Source: Bacteroidetes bacterium UBA7674 (lineage in GTDB: Bacteria > Bacteroidota > Bacteroidia > Chitinophagales > Chitinophagaceae). Taken from it: 64,000 nucleotides of DNA. Made by a program: the position numbers and the translations under genes. Shown here one piece after another: positions 24,516 to 32,253 of this stretch. A model generated the notes under the pieces. The model was not told where the DNA came from and ran no database searches. It saw only the letters and a list, made by a program, of their open reading frames with translations. Each line of letters begins with the position of its first letter. Position 1 is the first letter of the stretch. The DNA lies in contig DLHG01000015.1 of NCBI GenBank assembly GCA_002483105.1, positions 318,197-382,196 of the forward strand, read 5' to 3'.

Positions 24516-25240
24516 TGAAGATAGAAAGGATATACGAAGACGATGACCTGCTGATAGTGAATAAACCAGCCGGGGTATTGGTGATACCGGATAGGTTCAA
24601 TTCAGAGATACCATCGCTGAACAAGATACTGGAAACAGAACTGAACCAACATATATGGGTAGTGCATCGCATAGACCGCTACACCAGCGGACTGGTGTGC
24701 TTTACTAAAAACGAGGTGGCGCATAAGTATATGTCCACCCTCTTCCAGGAAAGAGGTGTGAACAAATATTACTTAGGATTGCTCAATGGAAGGGTGATAC
24801 CTGAAGAAGGCACAATAGAAAAAGCGATAGTAGAACACCCTGCTGTAAAGGGTAAAATGACCGTTGCGAAGAAAGGGAAACCGTCTATTACGGATTATAA
24901 AGTATTGGAACAATGGCCTTTGTATTCACTGGTTCAATTCCAGATACATACAGGGCGTACCCACCAGATACGCGTACATGTGCAGTCGATAGGGCACAGC
25001 ATAGTGTGCGATGAACTGTATGGCGACAACAAACCATTCCTGCTGTCGGGTATCAAGAAGAAATTCAAGCTGTCCGACCACGATGAAGAGGAACGCCCGC
25101 TGATCAACAGGCTGGCACTACACGCCTACAAGCTGGATTTTAATAAAGAAGACGGCACACACGTAAGCGTAGAGGCACCGTTACTAAAAGACATGGCCGC
25201 GGCTGTGAAGCAATTGAATAAATGGTGCCCGAAGGTGTAA
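24515..25240 (+). CDS. RluA family RNA pseudouridine synthase
   Basis: A 241-residue pseudouridine synthase. The catalytic motif HRIDRYTSGLVCFTKN (about residues 49-64, with the conserved Asp) and the later GRTHQIRVHVQSIGHSIVCDELYG motif identify the RluA group. It lacks an S4 domain, so it belongs to the short RluA/RluC-like class. Which uridine it modifies cannot be assigned. It is translationally coupled to ybeY. Confidence 0.93.
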   Translation: MKIERIYEDDDLLIVNKPAGVLVIPDRFNSEIPSLNKILETELNQHIWVVHRIDRYTSGLVCFTKNEVAHKYMSTLFQERGVNKYYLGLLNGRVIPEEGTIEKAIVEHPAVKGKMTVAKKGKPSITDYKVLEQWPLYSLVQFQIHTGRTHQIRVHVQSIGHSIVCDELYGDNKPFLLSGIKKKFKLSDHDEEERPLINRLALHAYKLDFNKEDGTHVSVEAPLLKDMAAAVKQLNKWCPKV

Positions 25241-25287
25241 CATTAATACGAGATTTTGAATTTTTACTTTTTACTTTTGAACTAGAT

Positions 25288-25635
25288 ATGAGATCGACAA
25301 TTAACATACAAGTAGAACTGGACGAAGATAAGATGCCTGAGACCATAGAATGGAACGCACCCGATGGTGGCGTGGATGGCATGCAAAAAGCTAAAGCCTT
25401 TTTATTGGGCATGTGGGATGGCGAAGAAAAATCGGCACTGCGCATAGACCTTTGGACAAGGAAGATGATGGTAGATGAAATGAATGATTTTTACTACCAG
25501 ACACTCTTTGGCATGGCTGACACTTATGTAAGAGCTACCAAGAACACAGCACTGGCAGAAGAACTGAAGCAGTTTGCAAGAACGTTCCAGAAGAAGGCAA
25601 ACGAGGCACTGAAAGCAGAAGAAGACAACAAGTAA
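25288..25635 (+). CDS. gldC: Gliding motility protein GldC
   Basis: A 115-residue cytoplasmic protein that matches GldC of gliding Bacteroidota: IQVELDEDKMPETIEWNAPDGG, then ALRIDLWTRKMMVDEMNDFYYQTLFGMADTYVRAT. GldC helps gliding and T9SS function in Flavobacterium, though it is not essential there. The frame is open 22 codons further upstream into the rluA gene, but ATG 25288 is chosen because similarity begins there. A TACTTTTG -7-like box (25272-25279) lies just before it, suggesting a separate promoter. Its presence does not prove motility; many non-gliding relatives keep it. Confidence 0.9.
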   Translation: MRSTINIQVELDEDKMPETIEWNAPDGGVDGMQKAKAFLLGMWDGEEKSALRIDLWTRKMMVDEMNDFYYQTLFGMADTYVRATKNTALAEELKQFARTFQKKANEALKAEEDNK

Positions 25636-25670
25636 TTGCCTGTTATTTTTACACAATAAAACTACACGAT

Positions 25671-26120
25671 ATGTCACTGGAAGAAAAAGTAATGGCAGAA
25701 ATGAAAGATGCCATGCGCGCTAAAGATGAAGCAGCATTGCGTACTCTTCGTGCTATTAAAGCAGCTATACTGATTGAAAAAACATCTGAAGGCGCTACCG
25801 GCGAAATAACCGAAGCTACCGAACTAAAAATGCTCCAGAAGATGGCCAAGCAACGCCGCGACTCACTGGATATATTCGTACAGCAAAACAGGGAAGACCT
25901 GGCTGTGAAAGAAAGAGAAGAACTGGCTATACTGGAACGCTTCCTGCCGAAACAAATGAGTACGGAAGAACTACAGGCAGAGCTGAAAGCCATTATAGCA
26001 CAAGTAGGCGCTACATCTGCTGCCGACATGGGCAAGGTAATGGGTGCTGCCTCTAAGCAACTGGCAGGTAAAGCTGATGGTAAAGCTATATCGGAGCAAG
26101 TAAAAGCATTACTCTCCTAA
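25671..26120 (+). CDS. GatB/YqeY domain-containing protein
   Basis: A 149-residue helical protein of the YqeY family, related to the tail domain of the amidotransferase subunit GatB. Recognisable segments are MKDAMRAKDEAALRTLRAIKAAI at the start, ELKMLQKMAKQRRDSLDIF, and the C-terminal GADMGKVMGAASKQLAGKADGKAISE-like run. The family probably binds tRNA or assists translation, but no defined role is established. It is part of the ybeY to pabA gene run. Confidence 0.93.
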   Translation: MSLEEKVMAEMKDAMRAKDEAALRTLRAIKAAILIEKTSEGATGEITEATELKMLQKMAKQRRDSLDIFVQQNREDLAVKEREELAILERFLPKQMSTEELQAELKAIIAQVGATSAADMGKVMGAASKQLAGKADGKAISEQVKALLS

Positions 26121-26129
26121 AGGACATAG

Positions 26130-26684
26130 ATGGGACTGGACCTGATAGGTATTACCCTCGTTATTATATTTTTTATACGCGGCTACATGAAAGGACTTAT
26201 TGTAGCCGCGTTTTCCGTATTGGCCATATTGCTCGGCGTGATGTGTGCCCTGAAGCTTTCCGGGATATTTGCCGTATGGCTGTCTGAAAGGAATATTATC
26301 AGCTCAGGATGGGCTCAGTTGTTGAGTTATATCATACTCTTTGTCGCCGTTATGCTGTTGGTAAGAATGATCGGCAAGGCATTGGAGTCCACACTTGAGG
26401 TAGCCATGCTGGGCTTTGTTAATAAAGCGGTTGGCGGTGTGCTGTACACACTTATAGCGTGTGTGATATGGAGCACCATATTATGGATAGGCACTAAAAT
26501 GACACTTATTTCCCCCGAAACAATTGCTGCTTCCAAAACCTACACATACTTCGAGCCGATCGCCCCCTGGGTGTTCGATCATATTGGGAAAGTACTGCCA
26601 TTTGCCAAAGATATTTTCGTAGAACTACAGCAATTCTTTGATGGTGTAAACCAAACAGCTACCGAGCATGTGGGTACTCCTTGA
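26130..26684 (+). CDS. CvpA family membrane protein
   Basis: A 184-residue protein with four hydrophobic spans in the first 125 residues (DLIGITLVIIFFIRGYMKGL, a GxxxG-rich second span, a third starting about residue 65 and a fourth at about 105). It ends in a soluble tail. CvpA proteins affect colicin V production and purF expression in E. coli and, more generally, envelope integrity. The stop overlaps the start of the pabA gene by 17 bp. Confidence 0.9.
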   Translation: MGLDLIGITLVIIFFIRGYMKGLIVAAFSVLAILLGVMCALKLSGIFAVWLSERNIISSGWAQLLSYIILFVAVMLLVRMIGKALESTLEVAMLGFVNKAVGGVLYTLIACVIWSTILWIGTKMTLISPETIAASKTYTYFEPIAPWVFDHIGKVLPFAKDIFVELQQFFDGVNQTATEHVGTP

Positions 26685-27234
26685 CAACTACGACTCATTT
26701 ACCTATATACTGCAACACTACCTGCTGCAGACGGGAAATGAATGTGTAGTCTACAAAAATGATGAACTGACGGTAGATGAGCTTGCAGCGCTCAACCCGG
26801 AACGCATCATCATCTCCCCTGGCCCCGAAACGCCTTTACAGGCAGGCATTTGCATGGATGTCATTGCCCGTTTTCATAAGGATATCCCTATACTGGGCAT
26901 CTGTCTCGGGCACCAGGCAATAGGCATGTATTTCGGTGCTCAGCTGGTAAAGGCTCCCCACCCCATGCATGGCAAGGTCAGCACAGTGAGACACGATAAC
27001 AGTAATTTATTCAGCGGAATAGAAGATGAATTTTCTGCAATGCGGTACCACTCGCTGGTACTCGATAAACTAGAGGATACAAAGTTGGTTGCGTCGTCTT
27101 ACGCTAAGGATGATAATACGATCATGAGTCTGCGCCATCCTGACTTTCCATGCACAGGTATACAATTCCACCCGGAATCTATTGGTACAGAAGATGGGTT
27201 AAAAATATTGAAGAATTGGGCTGAAATGTACTGA
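26668..27234 (+). CDS. pabA: Glutamine amidotransferase, aminodeoxychorismate/anthranilate synthase component II
   Basis: A 188-residue class I glutamine amidotransferase that supplies ammonia to chorismate for folate or tryptophan synthesis. It starts WVLLDNYDSFTYILQHYL, the PabA/TrpG signature. The catalytic Cys is in GICLGHQAIG (about residues 71-80), and the His/Glu pair is in IQFHPESIGTEDG near the C-terminus. The partner component I is not in the window, and no other trp genes are nearby, so pabA is favoured over trpG with modest certainty. Confidence 0.85.
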   Translation: MWVLLDNYDSFTYILQHYLLQTGNECVVYKNDELTVDELAALNPERIIISPGPETPLQAGICMDVIARFHKDIPILGICLGHQAIGMYFGAQLVKAPHPMHGKVSTVRHDNSNLFSGIEDEFSAMRYHSLVLDKLEDTKLVASSYAKDDNTIMSLRHPDFPCTGIQFHPESIGTEDGLKILKNWAEMY

Positions 27235-27245
27235 TAAGTACCAGG

Positions 27246-27998
27246 CTACCATATCCACTCCTGAGCCCCGTGCATATATTGGAGGATTTGCTTGTCTTTT
27301 TCCACCTGCAGGCTACCATCAGTAAGCGCCCCCAGTATTCTCACCTCCCAGAATTTCTTCCCGTCGGAAAATATCTGCTTTTTACCTCTTCTATACAGCA
27401 AACGGTTATATTCAGTGATAATATCAGCAGCCGGAACAGGCGTATATAAGCTCTGCAATATGGTAGCTCTTAGCTGGTTTTTGATCTCATTAATAGAGAA
27501 ATCGATGCCCGACTCTATTTTCAGGGAGGTAGCATTGCATAGCTCCCTTGGAAAGAACTCCTGCCGGATATTAAGACCAAGCCCTACTACCCCGTAGCTC
27601 CATTTGGCACCCCTGATAACGTTTTCCAGCAGTATCCCCCCTGCCTTTTTGTCATTGATTATTATATCATTGGGCCATTTGATACGTACCCTGCTTTCGG
27701 GGCATTTTTCTGCAAGGTATCCGGCTATCGCCACGGCAATAGATGCACTATATACAAATATCTCCCGTAAAGCCCTGTCAGGAGTGGCAACAATGCTCAT
27801 CATCAGGCTCTCCTGGGTGCCGCCTGTCCACTTCCTTCCCCTCTGGCCCTTTCCTTCGGTTTGCTCCTCCGCCACTACCGTCAGGCCCGTCTGTGCCTTA
27901 TCGGCATCTATTAGCCGCATGGCATAGTTATTGGTACTGTCAACAGTATCTAACTCTATTACGGGAGCATTTAATATGGTCAACAAGCTAAGTGCCAA
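27246..27998 (-). CDS. birA: Biotin--[acetyl-CoA-carboxylase] ligase
   Basis: A 250-residue enzyme that activates biotin to biotinyl-AMP and attaches it to acetyl-CoA carboxylase. The N-terminal catalytic part shows DSTNNYAM, then EEQTEGKGQRGRKWTG (the adenylate-binding GRGRxG-type loop), RIKWPNDIIINDKKAGGIL and a GLGLNI segment. It lacks the N-terminal helix-turn-helix domain of E. coli BirA, so it is not a repressor. It lies convergent to pabA and divergent from rsfS. Confidence 0.95.
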   Translation of the reverse strand: MALSLLTILNAPVIELDTVDSTNNYAMRLIDADKAQTGLTVVAEEQTEGKGQRGRKWTGGTQESLMMSIVATPDRALREIFVYSASIAVAIAGYLAEKCPESRVRIKWPNDIIINDKKAGGILLENVIRGAKWSYGVVGLGLNIRQEFFPRELCNATSLKIESGIDFSINEIKNQLRATILQSLYTPVPAADIITEYNRLLYRRGKKQIFSDGKKFWEVRILGALTDGSLQVEKDKQILQYMHGAQEWIW

Positions 27999-28062
27999 AA
28001 GAATGTTTTACTTTTGATAAAGAGTAAAGATATATCACAGAACATAAACAGTTTATCAAAAT

Positions 28063-28461
28063 TTGGATAAAATAATAACCGCGCTGCAAAGTAGAAAAAA
28101 GCCAGCTACACGACTTACCCGGAATAGCAAGCTTTTTAAAACTATCATTAAAGCCATTAAAGATAAAAAAGGTGAAGAAATAGTATCACTTGATTTGAAG
28201 AAGATCGACGAATCGGTGGCTGATTACTTCATCCTTTGTGAAGCCAAATCCCACATACAGATAAAGGCGATTGCAGACAACATCCAGCAGATGGTGGAGG
28301 AAGAGTGTGATGAAAAACCATTTCACGCTGAAAAGGGTGACCAATGGACCCTCATAGACTATGTAAATGTAGTGGTACATATCTTCCAGCATGAGCAAAG
28401 GAATTTTTATGACCTGGAAAGTCTTTGGGAAGATGCCGAACGAATGGAGCACAAGGATTAG
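28063..28461 (+). CDS. rsfS: Ribosome silencing factor RsfS
   Basis: A 132-residue protein of the RsfS/Iojap family, which binds ribosomal protein uL14 and blocks subunit joining during starvation. The core runs from IIKAIKDKKGEEIVSLDLKK through DESVADYFILCEAKSHIQIKAIADNI to HAEKGDQWTLIDYVNVVVHIFQHEQRNFYDLESLW. The start is TTG; the N-terminal extension with TRLTRNSKLFKTII is usual in this group, and no ATG is available. It precedes ftsH by 36 bp. Confidence 0.94.
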   Translation: MDKIITALQSRKKPATRLTRNSKLFKTIIKAIKDKKGEEIVSLDLKKIDESVADYFILCEAKSHIQIKAIADNIQQMVEEECDEKPFHAEKGDQWTLIDYVNVVVHIFQHEQRNFYDLESLWEDAERMEHKD

Positions 28462-28497
28462 GAATTATAAACAGTAATTAACGGTATTAAAGTAACG

Positions 28498-30516
28498 ATG
28501 GAAGATAATAAACAAAAGGCGGGCCCGGGACAGGGTGGCGATAAGAATGCACCGCGCAAGGGGCCCCGCTTCAATATCTATTGGGTGTATGGCATTATTG
28601 CCTTCTCCCTTTTGGGCTTACAATTCTTTGTAAGTAACACAGGTAGCGGCGCTAAGGAAATAAGCTTCAGGGATTTCAAGATCAATTACCTGGATAAGGG
28701 TATGGTGGAGAAGATATACGTCTATAACAATGTAGAAGTAGAAGCACACCTGAAAAAAACTGCCGCAGACGCAGGTACAACAAACACTCCGCTGTCCAAA
28801 GAGAAAACACCAATGGTTTCTTTCCAGATAGGTTCTGTTGATCAGTTCAATGACGACATGAACCGTGTTTGGGACTCAGAACAATGGAAGGCAATACCTG
28901 AAACGCAAAGGCCACCGATCTTCTACGAGAAACGCGGTAACCTGATGCACGACTTACTGAACTCATTCCTGTTGCCTATACTGGTAATAGTAGCTATGTG
29001 GTTCCTCCTGCTCAGGAAGATGGGCGGTGGCGCAGGCGGTGCAGGCGGAAGTGGAGGTATCTTCAACATAGGCAAGTCTAAAGCACAGCTGTTTGAAAAA
29101 GGTACCCGTGTCAACATCACGTTCAATGATGTTGCCGGTCTGGACGAAGCGAAAGTGGAAGTAATGGAGATCGTCGATTTCCTGAAAAATCCTAAAAAAT
29201 ATACAGCCCTTGGTGGTAAGATACCAAAGGGTGCATTGCTGGTAGGCCCTCCCGGTACAGGTAAGACCTTGCTGGCGAAAGCGGTAGCAGGTGAAGCACA
29301 GGTTCCGTTCTTTTCTATGTCCGGTTCTGATTTCGTAGAGCTGTTCGTAGGTGTGGGTGCAAGCCGTGTTCGTGACTTGTTCAAGCAAGCTCGTGAGAAA
29401 GCACCTTGTATCGTCTTTATCGATGAGATAGATGCGATAGGCCGTGCTCGTGGCAAGAACGTGGTAATGAGCAATGACGAGCGTGAGAATACCCTGAACC
29501 AACTCCTTGTAGAAATGGATGGCTTCAGCGGTGACACAGGCATTATAGTACTTGCGGCAACCAACCGTCCTGATGTATTGGATACAGCCCTGCTGCGTCC
29601 GGGTCGTTTCGACAGGCAGATATCAATAGACATTCCGGATGTAAAAGGCCGTGAGAAAATATTTGATGTGCACCTGAAGCCGATCAAGAAATCGAAAGAC
29701 CTTGACATCTTTAAATTGGCATCACAAACACCGGGCTTTGCCGGTGCTGATATAGCAAACATTTGTAACGAAGCTGCCCTGATAGCTGCCCGTAAAGGCA
29801 AGACTGAAGTGGACATGAGTGACTTCAACGATGCTATTGACCGTGTTATCGGCGGACTTGAAAAGAAGAATAAGATCATCTCTCCGGAAGAGAAGAAGAT
29901 CATCGCCTTCCACGAAGCAGGCCATGCGGTTTGCGGTTGGTTCCTGGAGCACGCTTATCCTTTGATAAAAGTTTCTATCGTGCCTCGTGGTGTTGCGGCA
30001 TTAGGTTATGCGCAATACTTACCGAAAGAACAATACCTCTACACAGTAGAGCAAATGCAGGATCAGATAGTAGCATTGTTTGGTGGACGTGCAGCGGAGG
30101 AACTGGTATTTGGCAAAATATCTACCGGTGCGCAGAACGACCTGGAACGTATCACCAAAATGGTGTACTCAATGATCACCATCTATGGTATGAATGCTAA
30201 GATCGGTAACATTTCTTACCACGATGGCCAGCAGGAATATGGCATGTCTAAGCCATACTCTGAGGAAACAGCTAAGATCATAGATGAAGAAGTTCGTGCG
30301 ATGATATTGGTTCAGTACGACCGTACGAAGGAACTTCTGAGCAAGCATATGAACCACCTCACAGCCCTGGCTGAAGAACTGTTGAAAAAAGAAGTATTGT
30401 TCAAAGACGACCTGGAACGTCTGATAGGTGAAAGGCCATATGGCGAAATGATGCCTAATGAAGGTATCCCTCCTGTATCCGGACCAATATTAGAGTCTGA
30501 TACGATGCAATCATAA
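28498..30516 (+). CDS. ftsH: ATP-dependent zinc metalloprotease FtsH
   Basis: A 672-residue membrane-anchored AAA+ protease that degrades misfolded membrane proteins and regulators. The order is: cytoplasmic N-terminus, membrane span (about residues 24-42), periplasmic domain, second span (about 155-172), AAA module with Walker A GPPGTGKT (250-257), Walker B IVFIDEIDAIGRARG and the second region of homology TNRPDVLDTALLRPGRFDR, then the M41 protease domain with the zinc motif HEAGH (472-476). The C-terminus is short. All catalytic elements are intact. It is likely co-transcribed with rsfS and has its own strong terminator. Confidence 0.98.
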   Translation: MEDNKQKAGPGQGGDKNAPRKGPRFNIYWVYGIIAFSLLGLQFFVSNTGSGAKEISFRDFKINYLDKGMVEKIYVYNNVEVEAHLKKTAADAGTTNTPLSKEKTPMVSFQIGSVDQFNDDMNRVWDSEQWKAIPETQRPPIFYEKRGNLMHDLLNSFLLPILVIVAMWFLLLRKMGGGAGGAGGSGGIFNIGKSKAQLFEKGTRVNITFNDVAGLDEAKVEVMEIVDFLKNPKKYTALGGKIPKGALLVGPPGTGKTLLAKAVAGEAQVPFFSMSGSDFVELFVGVGASRVRDLFKQAREKAPCIVFIDEIDAIGRARGKNVVMSNDERENTLNQLLVEMDGFSGDTGIIVLAATNRPDVLDTALLRPGRFDRQISIDIPDVKGREKIFDVHLKPIKKSKDLDIFKLASQTPGFAGADIANICNEAALIAARKGKTEVDMSDFNDAIDRVIGGLEKKNKIISPEEKKIIAFHEAGHAVCGWFLEHAYPLIKVSIVPRGVAALGYAQYLPKEQYLYTVEQMQDQIVALFGGRAAEELVFGKISTGAQNDLERITKMVYSMITIYGMNAKIGNISYHDGQQEYGMSKPYSEETAKIIDEEVRAMILVQYDRTKELLSKHMNHLTALAEELLKKEVLFKDDLERLIGERPYGEMMPNEGIPPVSGPILESDTMQS

Positions 30517-30539
30517 AAAATAAGATCTCTATAAAAAAA

Positions 30540-30569
30540 CGCTCCCGGCTTAGCCGGGAGCGTTTTTTT
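30540..30569 (+). terminator. Terminator of ftsH
   Basis: Perfect 10-bp GC-rich stem CGCTCCCGGC/GCCGGGAGCG with loop TTA and a run of seven Ts. Located 24 bp after the ftsH stop. Confidence 0.93.
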
Positions 30570-30608
30570 ATTTTACTTTTATTGTATCACGCAAATTGTT
30601 GTTCTGTA

Positions 30609-31262
30609 ATGAAGACTTCTAAAGCCCGGGAAAACATACTTTCAAGAATAAGAAAGGCAACCAGTGACCAGGGCTTGCCTCAACCATACCCTGAAGTAGA
30701 GAAAGACAATGCCGGAAATGTCTTCCCTCCATCAGAACTATCCGACGAGGAGAATTTTGCATCCGCTTTCATTAAGCTGGGAGGCAAGTTCATCTTTTGC
30801 TACAACCAGGCCGATCTTATTGAGAATCTTCATGCCCTTTGCGATAATAGCGAATGGAAAGAAGTTGTCTGCTCAGACAAGGCTTTGCTTGACACCTTCA
30901 AGGCTCAAAAGCTCCATGTAGTTGTTCCCGTCAATGAGTCTTCACCGCAGGAGGCAGAAGCCTGTATTACTACCTGTGAGGCCCTTATTGGCCGAACAGG
31001 CTCTATAATATTCAGCAGTAAACAATTCATGGGCCGCACAGCACCAGTTTATTACCCCATTCATATCGTCATCGCTTACTCCACACAGGTAGTACCCGAT
31101 ATACAGGAGGGTTTAGACCTGGTAAAGAAAAAATACGGTAACGACCTGCCATCCATGATCAATTTCAACACAGGCCCCAGCCGGACAGCTGATATAGAAA
31201 AAACCCTCGTGGTGGGCGTTCACGGGCCGGCGGAGGTGTATTGCTTCTACGTAGATGCATAA
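30609..31262 (+). CDS. LUD domain protein (LutC/YkgG-like)
   Basis: A 217-residue protein with the LUD fold found in LutC/LldG lactate-oxidation subunits and relatives. Recognisable pieces are MKTSKARENILSRIRKAT at the N-terminus, a central segment TTCEALIGRTGSIIFSSKQF, and the C-terminal FNTGPSRTADIEKTLVVGVHGPAEVYCFY, which is diagnostic. No lutA or lutB gene lies nearby, so a role in lactate use is not supported here. In Bacteroidota an orphan LUD gene after ftsH is common, as I recall. The ATG at 30609 is preferred over an in-frame start at 30582, which falls too near the ftsH terminator. Confidence 0.85.
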   Translation: MKTSKARENILSRIRKATSDQGLPQPYPEVEKDNAGNVFPPSELSDEENFASAFIKLGGKFIFCYNQADLIENLHALCDNSEWKEVVCSDKALLDTFKAQKLHVVVPVNESSPQEAEACITTCEALIGRTGSIIFSSKQFMGRTAPVYYPIHIVIAYSTQVVPDIQEGLDLVKKKYGNDLPSMINFNTGPSRTADIEKTLVVGVHGPAEVYCFYVDA

Positions 31263-31266
31263 AAAA

Positions 31267-31291
31267 ATGCTGTAAGGGGTTCTTACAGCAT
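31267..31291 (-). terminator. Hairpin, terminator on the minus strand
   Basis: Perfect 10-bp stem ATGCTGTAAG/CTTACAGCAT with a 5-nt loop. On the minus strand it is followed by a run of seven Ts; on the plus strand it is not. It could therefore end the LytTR/LytS transcript, 200 bp beyond the lytTR stop, and it also abuts the stop of the LUD gene. Confidence 0.6.
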
Positions 31292-31491
31292 CAGGGTAAA
31301 AGATGTAAATAAAGCCAAAGCGGGTACAGGGGCAGGCAATATAACGTAGTGGTCTGGAAATGCCCAAAGGCATCTTCAAGCCCCTATGATACAAAGCAAC
31401 GAAAAACAATCGCACGCCAATCTGCCATTGGACGAAAACACCTTTTCATCCGACGAACGGACTGTTTGGTCGGAGGAACGGATCCTGATAA
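31292..31491. other. Spacer with imperfect direct repeat, no gene seen
   Basis: A 200-bp stretch between the hairpin and the LytTR gene with no supported coding frame. It contains an imperfect direct repeat, CCGACGAACGGA (31450-31461) and CGGAGGAACGGA (31471-31482), 21 bp apart. The second copy extends to GAACGGATCCT, whose reverse complement recurs in the repeat region near 57910. Confidence 0.45.
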
Positions 31492-32253
31492 CTATTTCTT
31501 GAGCCCTGCTGTACGGGTTATTTTGCTGAAAGCGGCGATAAATTCATTCCTGATGGTCTTGGAAACTGGGATTTGCATATTGTCGTCCATGATGATCACC
31601 CCTGAAGTCTCGTATCGCTTTATATTCGATAAATTAACGATGTATGATCTATGTACTTGCAAAAAGTGCATGTCATCCACCAGCTTCTTAAACTCAGCCA
31701 GGTTGTAGGAACTTACAATACTATAGGTTTGGGTAACAACCTTTGTATACTTATTCACACTTTCGAAATATAATATGTCACTGATATTGAGGTAGTCTAC
31801 CCCTTTCAGGTTGGGGATACCTATTTTAACGTTCTCCGATGTGGCCACTTCAGGAATAAACGGTATTTGTGTTTGGTTCACTCCCTTTATCCGGTCAATG
31901 GCCTTATTTACCGCAAATGAAAGTTCATAGTCATCTATTGGCTTCAGTACATATCCTACTGCAGATAATTTTATCGCATCCATTGCATACTCGCTGTGAG
32001 CAGTAACAAATATTACCTGGAAAGGCATTTCAGGGAATAGCTTCAGGAAGTCCATACCATTTTTCTCCGGCATAGAGATATCCATGAATACAAGGTCAAC
32101 CTTGGTTGTACGTAAAACCTCCAGCGCTTTTTTCCACTCTGTGAATGCCCCAAGGATCTGGATATTGGGAAATAGTATTTTTACCCGCTCGTGGAGCAGG
32201 TCTATGGCCTTGGCCTCGTCATCTATTATCACGCATTTAATCTCAGGCAACAT
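31492..32253 (-). CDS. LytTR-type response regulator
   Basis: A 253-residue response regulator. The receiver domain (residues 1-120) has the acidic pair in CVIIDDEAKA, the phospho-acceptor Asp in VDLVFMDISMPEKNG (about residue 57) and the lysine in GYVLKPID. The C-terminal LytTR DNA-binding domain spans about 150-250 (ILYFESVNKYTKVVT, FLQVHRSYIVNLSNIKRYE). Its gene overlaps the sensor kinase gene by 11 bp, so the pair forms a two-component system. Target promoters are unknown; LytTR domains bind pairs of short direct repeats. Confidence 0.95.
   Translation of the reverse strand: MLPEIKCVIIDDEAKAIDLLHERVKILFPNIQILGAFTEWKKALEVLRTTKVDLVFMDISMPEKNGMDFLKLFPEMPFQVIFVTAHSEYAMDAIKLSAVGYVLKPIDDYELSFAVNKAIDRIKGVNQTQIPFIPEVATSENVKIGIPNLKGVDYLNISDILYFESVNKYTKVVTQTYSIVSSYNLAEFKKLVDDMHFLQVHRSYIVNLSNIKRYETSGVIIMDDNMQIPVSKTIRNEFIAAFSKITRTAGLKK

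Noticed and set aside
28923..29903. Long antisense open frame (326 codons) inside ftsH
   Set aside because: It is a shadow of the ftsH frame: low-complexity Ser/Arg/Pro composition, no motifs, and the sense strand encodes a complete FtsH.
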